From Gammaproteobacteria bacterium (GTDB taxonomy: Bacteria; Pseudomonadota; Gammaproteobacteria; Steroidobacterales; Woeseiaceae): a stretch of 33,091 bases of DNA. Positions 25,130 to 33,091 of the stretch are shown piece after piece. Positions within the stretch are counted from its first letter, which is position 1. The number at the start of each line of letters is the position of its first letter. The notes below the pieces were generated by a model, which was not told the origin of the DNA, made no database searches, and saw only the letters and a program-made list of their open reading frames with translations. The DNA is taken from positions 1 to 33,091 of the forward strand of contig JAHHOT010000218.1 of NCBI GenBank assembly GCA_018677555.1. Direction: 5' to 3'. The position numbers were made by a program, and so were the translations under genes.

Positions 25130-27654
25130 CGGCCGCCGAAGCCTTTACGCAGCGTCAGCCAGATCGTTCGCGGGCGCCACTGTGCCCGCTGTTGCTGGTA
25201 ACGGTTGTCGCCAAATAGTGCGGCATCGCCGGCTTCGCCTCGCCAGATATAGTTGTAGCCGTCTTGATCGAACAGGTTGTTGATGTTGACCAGGACTTCC
25301 CACTGGTTGGGCCAGTAAACCCCAGCGGACAGATTGCTGTAGGTCCAGCTCGGTGAAAGGCCAGCGGTATTGTTGTCGCGTATTTCCTGGGTGTCGTTCC
25401 AGGTTTCGGAGCTGTAGGTGAAGTCGTAATAGACCCACATGTCGCCGCCGAATACGTCGGGAACGTCCAGGTTCAGGCTCGCGGAAATATATGCCTCCGG
25501 CGCCGATGGCATTGTCATGCCAGCAATGATGTCGGGCGGACTGCCGTCGGGATAGGCCGCGTTGCCGTTAGCATCGACCACGCAACCCTGGTTCACGCCG
25601 TTGACGAAGTCATTGCAGAAGTTGTCCTGGTATTCGGCGTCCGCAAGAATCATGTTTGTCGCGAAGGTCAGGTTGTCGGTCATTCGCCACTGAAGATGTG
25701 CCTCTATCCCCAGTGTTTCCGTGCCGCCGGCGTTGATTGTTCCGTCAAGCCACCACGGTGCGTCACCGCCGAACGATGCATCGTCCTGGTAGTCCGTCCA
25801 TTCCATGTAGAACGCGCTGGCATTCAGCGTCACACGGCCATCGGCCCATTTACTCTTCAGGCCGATCTCGTAGTTGTCGACGAAGTCGCCCGCGTAGGTC
25901 TGCGGCACCCTGCCGGTTGCCGCGGCACGCTGGCTGTTCGCGCCACCCACGCGGAAGCCCTGGCTGAACAGCCCGTACACCATGCGGTCTTCGTCGAAGT
26001 CGTATTGCAGGCCAAACTTGAATATCGTGTCACTTTCCTTGCCAACATCCCTGAACGTTGAGTCACCGGATGCCCGATCGCCAAAAGCGAGCAGCCGATC
26101 GACAGGGAAGTAGTTCGTTTCGATCTTGTCGCGATCGACTTCGGCCCAGCGGATGCCGCCGAACACCTTGAACTCGTCGGTCAGGTTGTAGCTGAGTTCG
26201 CTGTAGACCGCGAATTGCTTGATATTGTTCGAGAAGTCATTCAAGTAGTGAATATCTGTTTGCGGCAACGGACACACCTGGTTGGGGTTCGGCATGTAGT
26301 TGTTGTAGTAGTTGGCGCAGCCGTAGTAGTAGGCATAAGCGTAGGCTGCCGGAAACGCAGTAGTGTTGACGAGGCCCGGTGTCGCCGCGCCGTAGATCCA
26401 TTCGTTCAGGAAGTCCTCGTAGTAGGCGCCCACCATCCACTGGAAGCGCGTATCGCCCTTGGAGACCAGACGGATTTCGAACGCGTCACGTTCCTGCTGC
26501 TGGTCATTGAAGATATAGCTGCGGTAATAGTCGGTGACGTATCCGCAGTAGTAGCCCGAGTTCTGGCAGTAGTAGCCGTAGTTGTAATCCTTGGCCTGCG
26601 AGTACGTCATGTTGTCGTACTCGTACACGATGTCGCGATCGAAGCGGGTGGCGGTGAATGACAGGTCGGCGAAACCGAGGTCGCCGCTCAACGTCGCTGA
26701 CACCGAGGTCCAGTCGTCATCGCGGAATTCCTCGTAGAAGCGCGTCACTTCGTAATCGTCGAGTCCGGCATCGGAGTCCCAGGCGCCGGGTGCGGAGGTG
26801 TTCTCGGCGACCACGCTGAACAGGGTTGACCAGTTTTCACTGAGGTTCCACAAAACGTGCAACCGTCCGCCGTTGACGTCGTACTCGTTGTGATCTTTCT
26901 CGACCAGGTCCGCGTTGTCATAGTTGCCGCTCAGACTCGTGCCGAAGACGTTGTCTACGTAGCCGCCGTCGCGCGATGTGTACGCCACTAGCCTGGCGGC
27001 CAGTTTGTCGTCCACCAGCGGAACGTTGAGGACACCGCTGACGTCATAGCTTTCGGCGCCGCCGCTGGTCGTGGCTGCGCTGACCGAGAGTTCACCGGAG
27101 ACGCCATCCATGCGGGGCTTGTTGGTGATATAGCGGATCGTGCCGGTTTGCGAGCTGGAGCCGAACAGCGTGCCCTGCGGGCCGGGCAGCACTTCGATGC
27201 GTTCCAGGTCGATGTTGCGAATCCCGACCTGCTGAGCGTTCGACGTCATTGGCTGCTCGTCCAGGTAGACGGCGACCTGCGCATCCCTCGTGTACTCAAA
27301 AATCTCGGAGGTGACACCGCGCATGGTCAGGACGTTCTGCCCAGGCTGCAACGCGGTCAGCGTGATACTCGGCATCGCGCGCAAGGTGGCTTCGAGATCG
27401 CGCGCGCCCATTTTTTCGAGCTGCAGGGCGGATAGCACATCGATGCTGTGCGGGACGTCCTGCAGGTTCATCTCACGCTTGGTGGCCGTGACCAGGATCT
27501 CTTCGATCTGGTCGTCGTCCTGGGCGATCGCTACCTGCGTCGGCCCGAGCGCAGCAACGATGGCAGCGGCAAGCGCTGACCGGCGAAAGTGCACAGAGTC
27601 GTTGGGCATCGATGCAATAGGTAAACTCGCATCGCTTGAAATTTTGTCCGCCAT
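25126..27654 (-). CDS. TonB-dependent outer-membrane receptor with tyrosine-rich loops
   Basis: 842 residues. Signal sequence RRSALAAAIVAALGPTQVAI (cleavage near residue 45), TonB box EEILVTA (51-57), plug domain with LTMRGVTS, VAVYLDEQPM, RIEVLPGPQGTLFGSSSQTG and TIRYITNKP, then a 22-stranded barrel ending WLTLRKGFGGR. It imports an unknown ligand across the outer membrane using TonB energy; a carbohydrate, peptide or sulfated compound is possible. Two segments predicted to be extracellular are unusual: residues 344-380 hold 13 Tyr and two Cys, and 438-453 hold 8 Tyr and one Cys, with Cys461 nearby. A further Cys pair lies in FCNDFVNGVNQGC. GGGGGA precedes the ATG at 27654. No TonB-ExbB-ExbD genes lie nearby. 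Confidence 0.92.
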   Translation of the reverse strand: MADKISSDASLPIASMPNDSVHFRRSALAAAIVAALGPTQVAIAQDDDQIEEILVTATKREMNLQDVPHSIDVLSALQLEKMGARDLEATLRAMPSITLTALQPGQNVLTMRGVTSEIFEYTRDAQVAVYLDEQPMTSNAQQVGIRNIDLERIEVLPGPQGTLFGSSSQTGTIRYITNKPRMDGVSGELSVSAATTSGGAESYDVSGVLNVPLVDDKLAARLVAYTSRDGGYVDNVFGTSLSGNYDNADLVEKDHNEYDVNGGRLHVLWNLSENWSTLFSVVAENTSAPGAWDSDAGLDDYEVTRFYEEFRDDDWTSVSATLSGDLGFADLSFTATRFDRDIVYEYDNMTYSQAKDYNYGYYCQNSGYYCGYVTDYYRSYIFNDQQQERDAFEIRLVSKGDTRFQWMVGAYYEDFLNEWIYGAATPGLVNTTAFPAAYAYAYYYGCANYYNNYMPNPNQVCPLPQTDIHYLNDFSNNIKQFAVYSELSYNLTDEFKVFGGIRWAEVDRDKIETNYFPVDRLLAFGDRASGDSTFRDVGKESDTIFKFGLQYDFDEDRMVYGLFSQGFRVGGANSQRAAATGRVPQTYAGDFVDNYEIGLKSKWADGRVTLNASAFYMEWTDYQDDASFGGDAPWWLDGTINAGGTETLGIEAHLQWRMTDNLTFATNMILADAEYQDNFCNDFVNGVNQGCVVDANGNAAYPDGSPPDIIAGMTMPSAPEAYISASLNLDVPDVFGGDMWVYYDFTYSSETWNDTQEIRDNNTAGLSPSWTYSNLSAGVYWPNQWEVLVNINNLFDQDGYNYIWRGEAGDAALFGDNRYQQQRAQWRPRTIWLTLRKGFGGR

Positions 27655-27774
27655 TTTTTCCCCCGCATAATCGGTCAGTCAGACCGACATAACACCTCTA
27701 TTCTCTAACGGCGGCTTGCGCCGGTCAAATACCGATGCAGTTGCAGTGGGTGGCACAGCGGCGCAATGCTCGCC

Positions 27775-27804
27775 AAAAAAAAGGGCCCCGCAAGCGGGGC
27801 CCTT
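27775..27804 (-). terminator. Rho-independent terminator of the cold-shock gene
   Basis: On the minus strand an 11-bp stem, AAGGGCCCCGC / GCGGGGCCCTT with a 2-nt apparent loop (forward 27781-27804), is followed by a run of eight T (forward A-run 27775-27782). It lies 21 bp after the cold-shock stop codon and also shields the receptor gene region from read-through. Confidence 0.9.
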
Positions 27805-27824
27805 CGGCGTGAATATCTGGTTTT

Positions 27825-28031
27825 CTAGACCGGGACGATATTCTCGGCCTGCGGGCCCTTCTGGCCCTGCGTGACGGTGAACTCGACCTTCTGGCCTTCG
27901 GCAAGCGTTTTGAAGCCGCCGCCCTGGATTGCGCTGAAGTGCGCAAATACATCGGGGCCGGATTCCTGCTCGATAAAGCCGAATCCCTTTGATTCATTAA
28001 ACCATTTGACGGTTCCGGTGGTGGTAGACAT
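27825..28031 (-). CDS. CspA-family cold-shock protein
   Basis: 68 residues, the full length of a single cold-shock domain: [20 protein letters not shown] with RNP1 (KGFGFI), DVFAHFSAI with RNP2 (VFAHF), and [20 protein letters not shown] at the end. It binds single-stranded RNA/DNA as an RNA chaperone. AGGAAA lies 8-9 nt before the ATG at 28031. A promoter at 28199-28226 implies a leader of about 160 nt, as in cspA-type genes whose leader controls translation with temperature. It stands alone between a strong terminator and its own promoter. Which paralogue (A, C, D, E) cannot be told from the sequence. Confidence 0.96.
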   Translation of the reverse strand: MSTTTGTVKWFNESKGFGFIEQESGPDVFAHFSAIQGGGFKTLAEGQKVEFTVTQGQKGPQAENIVPV

Positions 28032-28062
28032 ATCTGTTTCCTAATTAAATCAATATAAACAA

Positions 28063-28079
28063 GGCCCTGTGTCAGGGCC
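28063..28079 (-). promoter_or_regulatory. Leader hairpin of the cold-shock mRNA
   Basis: GGCCCTG-TGT-CAGGGCC is a perfect 7-bp stem with a 3-nt loop, ending about 30 nt before the start codon. It sits inside the predicted leader of about 160 nt and could take part in temperature-dependent folding near the ribosome site (inference). Confidence 0.5.
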
Positions 28080-28198
28080 GGACAGACTGGAAGTGATGCA
28101 TTTACTGATGAAAAACAGACCGAGGATCTACGGAAGAAGCTTCTGAGGAAACGTCGAAATGGAGTGCATAGTGAAAAGCGCACTTACAGACTGAGCGG

Positions 28199-28226
28199 AG
28201 TATAGAGCAACTTGCTGTTTAAGCAA
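28199..28226 (-). promoter_or_regulatory. Putative sigma70 promoter of the cold-shock gene
   Basis: The minus strand carries TTGCTT (forward 28221-28226), a 16-bp spacer and TATACT (forward 28199-28204). The implied start near 28192 gives a 160-nt leader. The -35 and spacer overlap a small inverted repeat, CTTGCT-N5-AGCAAG (28211-28227). Confidence 0.5.
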
Positions 28227-28403
28227 GCAAATGGCCCTCAATTTCGGCAATTTTCCGGTCCCTTCGCCGCACAGCCATATTAATAAGAGTGCGCCACGGG
28301 TATAGTGAAAGGCTGTCAATTCCCGCTGTTCGGGCGTATCGGCCAGAGACGGTCGTATTGGCCCCGATCAGCCATTAGTGCACGCGAGAGTATTTAACCA
28401 TTG

Positions 28404-28655
28404 ATGAATGAAGACTATGAAATCGTATCGGTAGAGCCGACCGGACCGCCAAAGGACATGGATGGTTCCGACTGGCACTGCTACATTATCGGCCAGGGGA
28501 AGAACAAGATCCGTGGCTACCAGCAAGGCAGTCTCAAGGTTGTCACCCAGTCCGTGCAGGAAATCGTAATGCGGCTCAACGAGCGGCGTTACGGCAAGCG
28601 GGGGCGCGTGCACCTGGATATGTCGGCGAACTCCAAAAAGGCCAAGAGTAAGTAG
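28404..28655 (+). CDS. Small conserved protein of unknown function
   Basis: 83 residues from the ATG at 28404 (a TTG one codon earlier is less likely). Sequence blocks are EDYEIVSVEPTGPPKDMDGS, WHCYIIGQGKNKIRGYQQGS and VVTQSVQEIVMRLNERRYGK, followed by a basic tail, RGRVHLDMSANSKKAKSK. The 'W.CY.I.QG.N.I.G.R.GS' and 'LNERR.GKRGRVH' pattern looks like a conserved small gammaproteobacterial protein, but I know no function. The tail is Lys/Arg-rich, which suggests nucleic-acid or ribosome contact (inference). It lies between the cold-shock gene and the RNA helicase gene, on the helicase strand, 195 bp before it. Confidence 0.65.
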   Translation: MNEDYEIVSVEPTGPPKDMDGSDWHCYIIGQGKNKIRGYQQGSLKVVTQSVQEIVMRLNERRYGKRGRVHLDMSANSKKAKSK

Positions 28656-28850
28656 CGCCGCGGCACAATACCTTCCATTTAGTACCAACTCTGTTATAGT
28701 CCGCCGCGTCATGGCGCACATCGATCTGCGCCACTCACTACGCTTCGCAATCCTGCGGCCGGCGTAGCCAACCAAGAATCCAGGCCTGGATCGAGACTTT
28801 CGCGGCATCGCGCCGCCATCGTGTCAGGCGGTTTCGGAGCAAACAATCCA

Positions 28851-30116
28851 GTGTTATTCAATGAACTTGGCCTTTCGGCCGAATTGCTGCGCGCGATCGA
28901 AGAACAGGGGTACCAGACGGCGACCCCGATCCAGCAGCAGGCTATACCTCTAATTCTCGAAGGTCGTGATGTCCTTGCGGGTGCCCAGACCGGGACCGGC
29001 AAGACCGCGGGCTTCACGCTGCCGATGTTGCAGCGCCTGCAACAGGGCACCGTCAATCGGCGCCGGATCCGCGCTCTCGTGCTTGTGCCGACCCGCGAAC
29101 TCGCCGCGCAGGTGGCTGACAGCGTGCGTTGTTACGGCCAGCACCTTCCGTTTCGTGCAGCCGTCATCTATGGCGGTGTCAGCATCAATACGCAGATTGC
29201 GAAAATTCGGAAAGGCGTGGACGTCGTCGTCGCAACGCCGGGCCGCCTGCTCGATCACCTGCAACAACAAACGATTGATCTGACTGCGGTCGAGTGCCTG
29301 GTACTCGACGAAGCGGATCGCATGCTCGACATGGGATTCATTCGAGACATTCGCAAGATATTGAATTCATTGCCCCGGGAACGACAGAACCTGTTGTTCT
29401 CGGCCACGTTCTCAAAGGAAATACGTCGGTTGGCGGCTGACCTGCTGAATTCGCCGACGGAGATCAGTGTTGCCACGAACGGCAAGCCAGCCGAAGGCAT
29501 CGACCAGGTCGTATACCCGGTCGACCGACAGCGCAAGCGGGCGTTGCTATCGCACACGATCGGTGCACAGAACTGGCGCCAGGTGCTGGTGTTCACGAGA
29601 ACGAAGCACGGCGCCAATCGATTGGCAACGCAGCTCGAAGCCGATGGGCTGAAGTCGGCTGCCATTCACGGCAACAAGTCGCAGGCTGCCCGTGTGCGCG
29701 CGTTGCAGGAATTCAAGAATGGCAAGGTTCGCGTGCTGGTCGCGACGGACGTCGCCGCGCGGGGCCTCGATATCGAGCGACTGCCGCATGTGGTTAATTA
29801 CGAGTTGCCGCACGTTGCGGAAGACTACGTGCACCGCATTGGCCGCACGGCACGCGCCGGGCACACCGGTCACGCGGTGTCGCTGGTCTGTGTCGATGAG
29901 CACGGCTTGCTGGCCGACATCGAAAAATTGCTGCAAACGAAAATCCGCACGGAGGTGATTCCGGGTTATGAGCCGGACCGCCGGATCAAGGCGGAAGCGA
30001 TTTCGACGGGGCGGGGCGGCCAGCGCAATTCGGGCAACAAGAAGCGCTGGCGGAATGCCGGGCGCGCGAACTCATCGAAGAAACGCGCCACGGACAATCG
30101 CCGGTCCGCCGTCTGA
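28851..30116 (+). CDS. rhlE: DEAD-box ATP-dependent RNA helicase, RhlE type
   Basis: 421 residues with every DEAD-box motif in order: Q motif ([14 protein letters not shown]), motif I AQTGTGKT, Ia PTRELA, GG (IYGGVS), Ib [48 protein letters not shown] and [12 protein letters not shown]. The C-terminus is a short basic tail ([20 protein letters not shown]), as in RhlE rather than DeaD or SrmB. It remodels structured RNA, often in ribosome assembly, RNA turnover or cold growth. Start: GTG at 28851 gives VLFNELGLS, which aligns with the usual RhlE start and has GGAG 11 nt upstream. GTG at 28821 (ten residues longer) has no ribosome site. It sits near the cold-shock gene. Confidence 0.93.
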   Translation: MLFNELGLSAELLRAIEEQGYQTATPIQQQAIPLILEGRDVLAGAQTGTGKTAGFTLPMLQRLQQGTVNRRRIRALVLVPTRELAAQVADSVRCYGQHLPFRAAVIYGGVSINTQIAKIRKGVDVVVATPGRLLDHLQQQTIDLTAVECLVLDEADRMLDMGFIRDIRKILNSLPRERQNLLFSATFSKEIRRLAADLLNSPTEISVATNGKPAEGIDQVVYPVDRQRKRALLSHTIGAQNWRQVLVFTRTKHGANRLATQLEADGLKSAAIHGNKSQAARVRALQEFKNGKVRVLVATDVAARGLDIERLPHVVNYELPHVAEDYVHRIGRTARAGHTGHAVSLVCVDEHGLLADIEKLLQTKIRTEVIPGYEPDRRIKAEAISTGRGGQRNSGNKKRWRNAGRANSSKKRATDNRRSAV

Positions 30117-30245
30117 TCGGCGGGCACGTGCAGGTAGCGCGCAAAAGCTGCTGGAGAGTGACCGGCTGAATCGGCTACGATCGGACCCCGGAAACCACGC
30201 AGCGTGCCGAATTCCGGCTACGCTGCACTCCAGGAGAGGCCTTCT

Positions 30246-30548
30246 ATGAGTTACTACTCGACTATCACCGTTACGCCCACCACGGACGAGTGGGTGGCGG
30301 ACTACATCGGTGCCGCCAATGCCCTGGTTGCGAAGCATGGCGGCAAATACCTTGCGCGCACTGCCAGCCACGAACGCCTCGAGGGTGAAGGTGAAGATGC
30401 TGCACTTCGCGTCATCATCGAGTGGCCCTCAAGGGAGGCCGCGCTGGCCTTCATGAGCGACCCGGGCTACGCGCCGCATCTCAAGGCGCGCACCGCCGGG
30501 TCCCAGAGTTATCACTTTCTGGTCGAAGGGAAGGACGACCTCGCCTGA
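30246..30548 (+). CDS. DUF1330-like small protein
   Basis: 100 residues, beginning SYYSTITVTPTTDEWVADYI and containing LVAKHGGKYLARTASHERLE, IIEWPSREAALAFMSDPGYA and SQSYHFLVEGKDDLA. The pattern 'YG/HGG+YL.R...E.LEG......VI.EWPS...A..F..DP.Y' is that of DUF1330, a dimeric ferredoxin-like alpha/beta-barrel family without a firm function. AGGAGA lies 9 nt before the ATG at 30246. It is cytosolic. It ends 3 nt before the stop of the convergent small membrane-protein gene. Confidence 0.8.
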   Translation: MSYYSTITVTPTTDEWVADYIGAANALVAKHGGKYLARTASHERLEGEGEDAALRVIIEWPSREAALAFMSDPGYAPHLKARTAGSQSYHFLVEGKDDLA

Positions 30549-30551
30549 ATC

Positions 30552-30776
30552 TCACCGCTTCGTCGTCTGCTTGGCGAAGAACGAATAGATCAAAAACGAC
30601 AGGGTCATTCCGCAAAGCAGAATTGCTACTAACGTTTTTCCGCGGTGCGGCGTTTCGGTTGTCCATATGCCGCCGTATTCGAGCCAGTAGAGCAGGTACA
30701 TCGAGAATATCCAGGGCGCGAAGGCGGCGGCGAGCCTGAGCGCGTTTCGGGCTTTTGTTTTTAGCGCTTTGAGCAT
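30552..30776 (-). CDS. Small two-helix membrane protein
   Basis: 74 residues with two hydrophobic segments, LRLAAAFAPWIFSMYLLYWL and LVAILLCGMTLSFLIYSFFA, separated by a short polar loop (EYGGIWTTETPHRGK), and with Lys/Arg at both ends. Both termini are likely cytosolic by the positive-inside rule. I do not recognise the family. The ATG at 30776 has no clear ribosome site, but the composition is strongly protein-like and it fills the gap between two oppositely oriented genes exactly. Confidence 0.55.
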   Translation of the reverse strand: MLKALKTKARNALRLAAAFAPWIFSMYLLYWLEYGGIWTTETPHRGKTLVAILLCGMTLSFLIYSFFAKQTTKR

Positions 30777-30897
30777 GCCGGGATACTATCATGGGCATCG
30801 CGGGCATCTTCGGAGGCTGTCGAAAACGTGACCCTTCGCGCATGGAATGAGAACATACGCTGCGGTGTGACAAGAACCTGCGCGTGCAACTGAATTC

Positions 30898-31809
30898 ATG
30901 ACAGTCGACCTGGATAAATTCTTACGGTCAAAGGCCGTAAACGGATGGCCCCTGTTCTGGCTTGTCTCGATACCAATGTCGCTGGTCATGGTCGCGGCCA
31001 TGCTGGACGCAGACATGTCCACCGGCGCTGGCGTGTCGTCGATGATCGGCTTTTCCGTGCGCTGGGCGGTTCCCTTCGTTTTTCTCGTCGTCGCCATATC
31101 GTCGTTGCAGTACCTCATCCCCGGGCCGGTGCCGGCGTGGTTGTTGCGTAATCGCAAGTACATCGGGCTCTGCTTTGCCGTTGCGATGGCCTGGCAAGGT
31201 GCGTTCATCTTTTTGATGTCCAATTTTTTCAGCGATTATTACTACGACGATGTCTACCTGCTCCGCGATGAGCTGGAAGGTAGCGTCGGTTACATCTTTC
31301 TCACCGCCATGGTCGTCACGTCGTTTCCCTTCGGCCGCAAATACCTGACACCGAAGCAATGGCGTGTGCTGCACAAGTGCGGGCTTTATTTTTTGTGGGC
31401 CTATCCCTTCAGTGTGTACTGGTGGAACCTGTCCTATTACCCGAATCCGCAACCGATCGACTACGTCTTTTACTGGAGCGGCTTCCTCGCGTTCTCCCTG
31501 CGTATCCTGGCGTGGGGCAGGAAACGTCAGCAGATAGCGGAGGGCAGCCCGACATTGGCGTTCAGACTGCTGGGGAGTGGCATCGTTGTGGCTGGCCTCA
31601 TTCTCGCGTCGTACGGCTTGCACTGGCAGGCGCCAATAACCGCATTCCTGACCGAGCCCGACTGGTCCGCCGAGCTCGTTTTATGGCTGCCGTTCTGGCC
31701 ATTCGAACCTTTTTTGTCGCTGTTCGTCATCGGTCTTGGCGCAATGCTGATGACCGGGCCGGGCGCAAAAGTCAGAAGCGAGGAGCTGGCCCCCCGGCCG
31801 GCCGGCTGA
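30898..31809 (+). CDS. Eight-helix membrane protein, possibly ferric-reductase-like fold without full haem ligands
   Basis: 303 residues with about eight membrane helices (WPLFWLVSIPMSLVMVAAML, RWAVPFVFLVVAISSLQYLI, KYIGLCFAVAMAWQGAFIFL, YIFLTAMVVTSF, KCGLYFLWAYPFSVYWWNLS, YVFYWSGFLAFSLRILAW, GIVVAGLILASYGL, FLSLFVIGLGAML). The pattern 'LLRNRKYIGL...A......F' and 'LTPKQWRVLHKCGLYFLW' resembles the ferric-reductase-like/MsrQ family. There, 'RR.LGL.......H' and 'W..LH...Y' carry the haem histidines. Here the first position is Trp-Gln rather than His and only His in VLHKCG remains, so haem binding is doubtful. It is divergent from the small membrane gene. No ribosome site is obvious. Its function is unknown. 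Confidence 0.7.
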   Translation: MTVDLDKFLRSKAVNGWPLFWLVSIPMSLVMVAAMLDADMSTGAGVSSMIGFSVRWAVPFVFLVVAISSLQYLIPGPVPAWLLRNRKYIGLCFAVAMAWQGAFIFLMSNFFSDYYYDDVYLLRDELEGSVGYIFLTAMVVTSFPFGRKYLTPKQWRVLHKCGLYFLWAYPFSVYWWNLSYYPNPQPIDYVFYWSGFLAFSLRILAWGRKRQQIAEGSPTLAFRLLGSGIVVAGLILASYGLHWQAPITAFLTEPDWSAELVLWLPFWPFEPFLSLFVIGLGAMLMTGPGAKVRSEELAPRPAG

Positions 31810-31898
31810 CCCCAAGGTTGGATCGGAGGACGTCAACCCTGCGATAGTTGCAGCGACCGTCACTCTGGATCCTGCAATCGTTTTCTTCGCTGACTGTG

Positions 31899-31917
31899 AT
31901 CGATATTTCAGATCGAT
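31899..31917 (+). promoter_or_regulatory. ATCGAT-N7-ATCGAT dyad upstream of katG (candidate activator site)
   Basis: Two ATCGAT palindromes (31899-31904 and 31912-31917) with a 7-bp spacer end 3 bp before the putative -35 of katG. This is the place expected for an activator such as OxyR, which commonly controls katG, although the half-site does not match the OxyR ATAG-N7-CTAT consensus. Confidence 0.35.
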
Positions 31918-31920
31918 TGA

Positions 31921-31948
31921 TTGTTGAATATGCGATCTAATCTATAAA
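31921..31948 (+). promoter_or_regulatory. katG: Putative sigma70 promoter of katG
   Basis: TTGTTG (31921-31926), a 16-bp spacer and TATAAA (31943-31948), about 37 bp before the start codon. Confidence 0.5.
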
Positions 31949-31973
31949 TGCATGCAAAGGTATTTCTACCTAA

Positions 31974-33091
<1,118 letters not shown>

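Noticed and set aside
26296-26625. Repeated 'gtagtag' runs in the receptor gene as a tandem DNA repeat
   Set aside because: They are explained by consecutive tyrosine codons on the minus strand and do not form a regular repeat unit.

Overview
The window reads as chromosomal DNA of a GC-rich, aerobic Gram-negative bacterium, most likely a gammaproteobacterium of the marine/sediment type (Woeseia- or Steroidobacter-like; this placement is inference). Evidence for the Gram-negative envelope is direct: an outer-membrane beta-barrel, an autotransporter barrel, a TonB-dependent receptor, two likely lipoproteins and a secreted catalase-peroxidase. No tRNA, rRNA, CRISPR array, transposase or phage gene was seen.

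Layout. 1-1074: the start of a LysR-type regulator diverges from an outer-membrane barrel gene, with a perfect 13-bp dyad between them. 1075-1744: a gene graveyard, with a small secreted-protein gene broken by an in-frame TAG and the C-terminal remnant of a second LysR regulator. 1745-4666 (minus): an exported TPR protein followed by a CPA2-type cation/proton antiporter without its usual RCK domain. 4947-10429: an ATP-grasp-like protein translationally coupled to a CocE/NonD serine hydrolase, a convergent D-Ala-D-Ala-ligase-like ATP-grasp enzyme, and a single-chain family I CoA-transferase. 10634-17255 (plus): a small exported protein, an autotransporter-barrel protein, a very large exported caspase-fold protein (Sel1 repeats, about 500 residues of coiled coil, beta-sandwich, caspase domain) and a lipoprotein alpha/beta hydrolase.

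17296-19392 (minus): a bifunctional beta-oxidation enzyme (enoyl-CoA hydratase plus 3-hydroxyacyl-CoA dehydrogenase). Then come a class II aldolase remnant, a DUF1428 protein and a serine beta-lactamase-like lipoprotein. 21577-24206 (plus): an aspartyl/asparaginyl beta-hydroxylase-like oxygenase coupled by an ATGA overlap to a TPR-sulfotransferase. These converge, with overlapping stop codons, on a minus-strand pair made of a TonB-dependent receptor and a probable propeller-like protein. The receptor carries two extraordinarily tyrosine-rich, cysteine-containing segments. 27775-28226: a cold-shock protein with a strong terminator, a long leader and a recognisable promoter. The rest holds a small conserved protein, an RhlE-type RNA helicase, a DUF1330-like protein, two membrane proteins and, cut by the window end, a signal-peptide-bearing KatG.

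The two best candidates for something undescribed are (i) the hydroxylase/sulfotransferase pair facing the Tyr-rich receptor, which suggests post-translational modification of a surface receptor or its ligand, and (ii) the exported caspase-coiled-coil protein with its lipoprotein hydrolase and autotransporter neighbours. Both functional links are inference from gene context and sequence composition.
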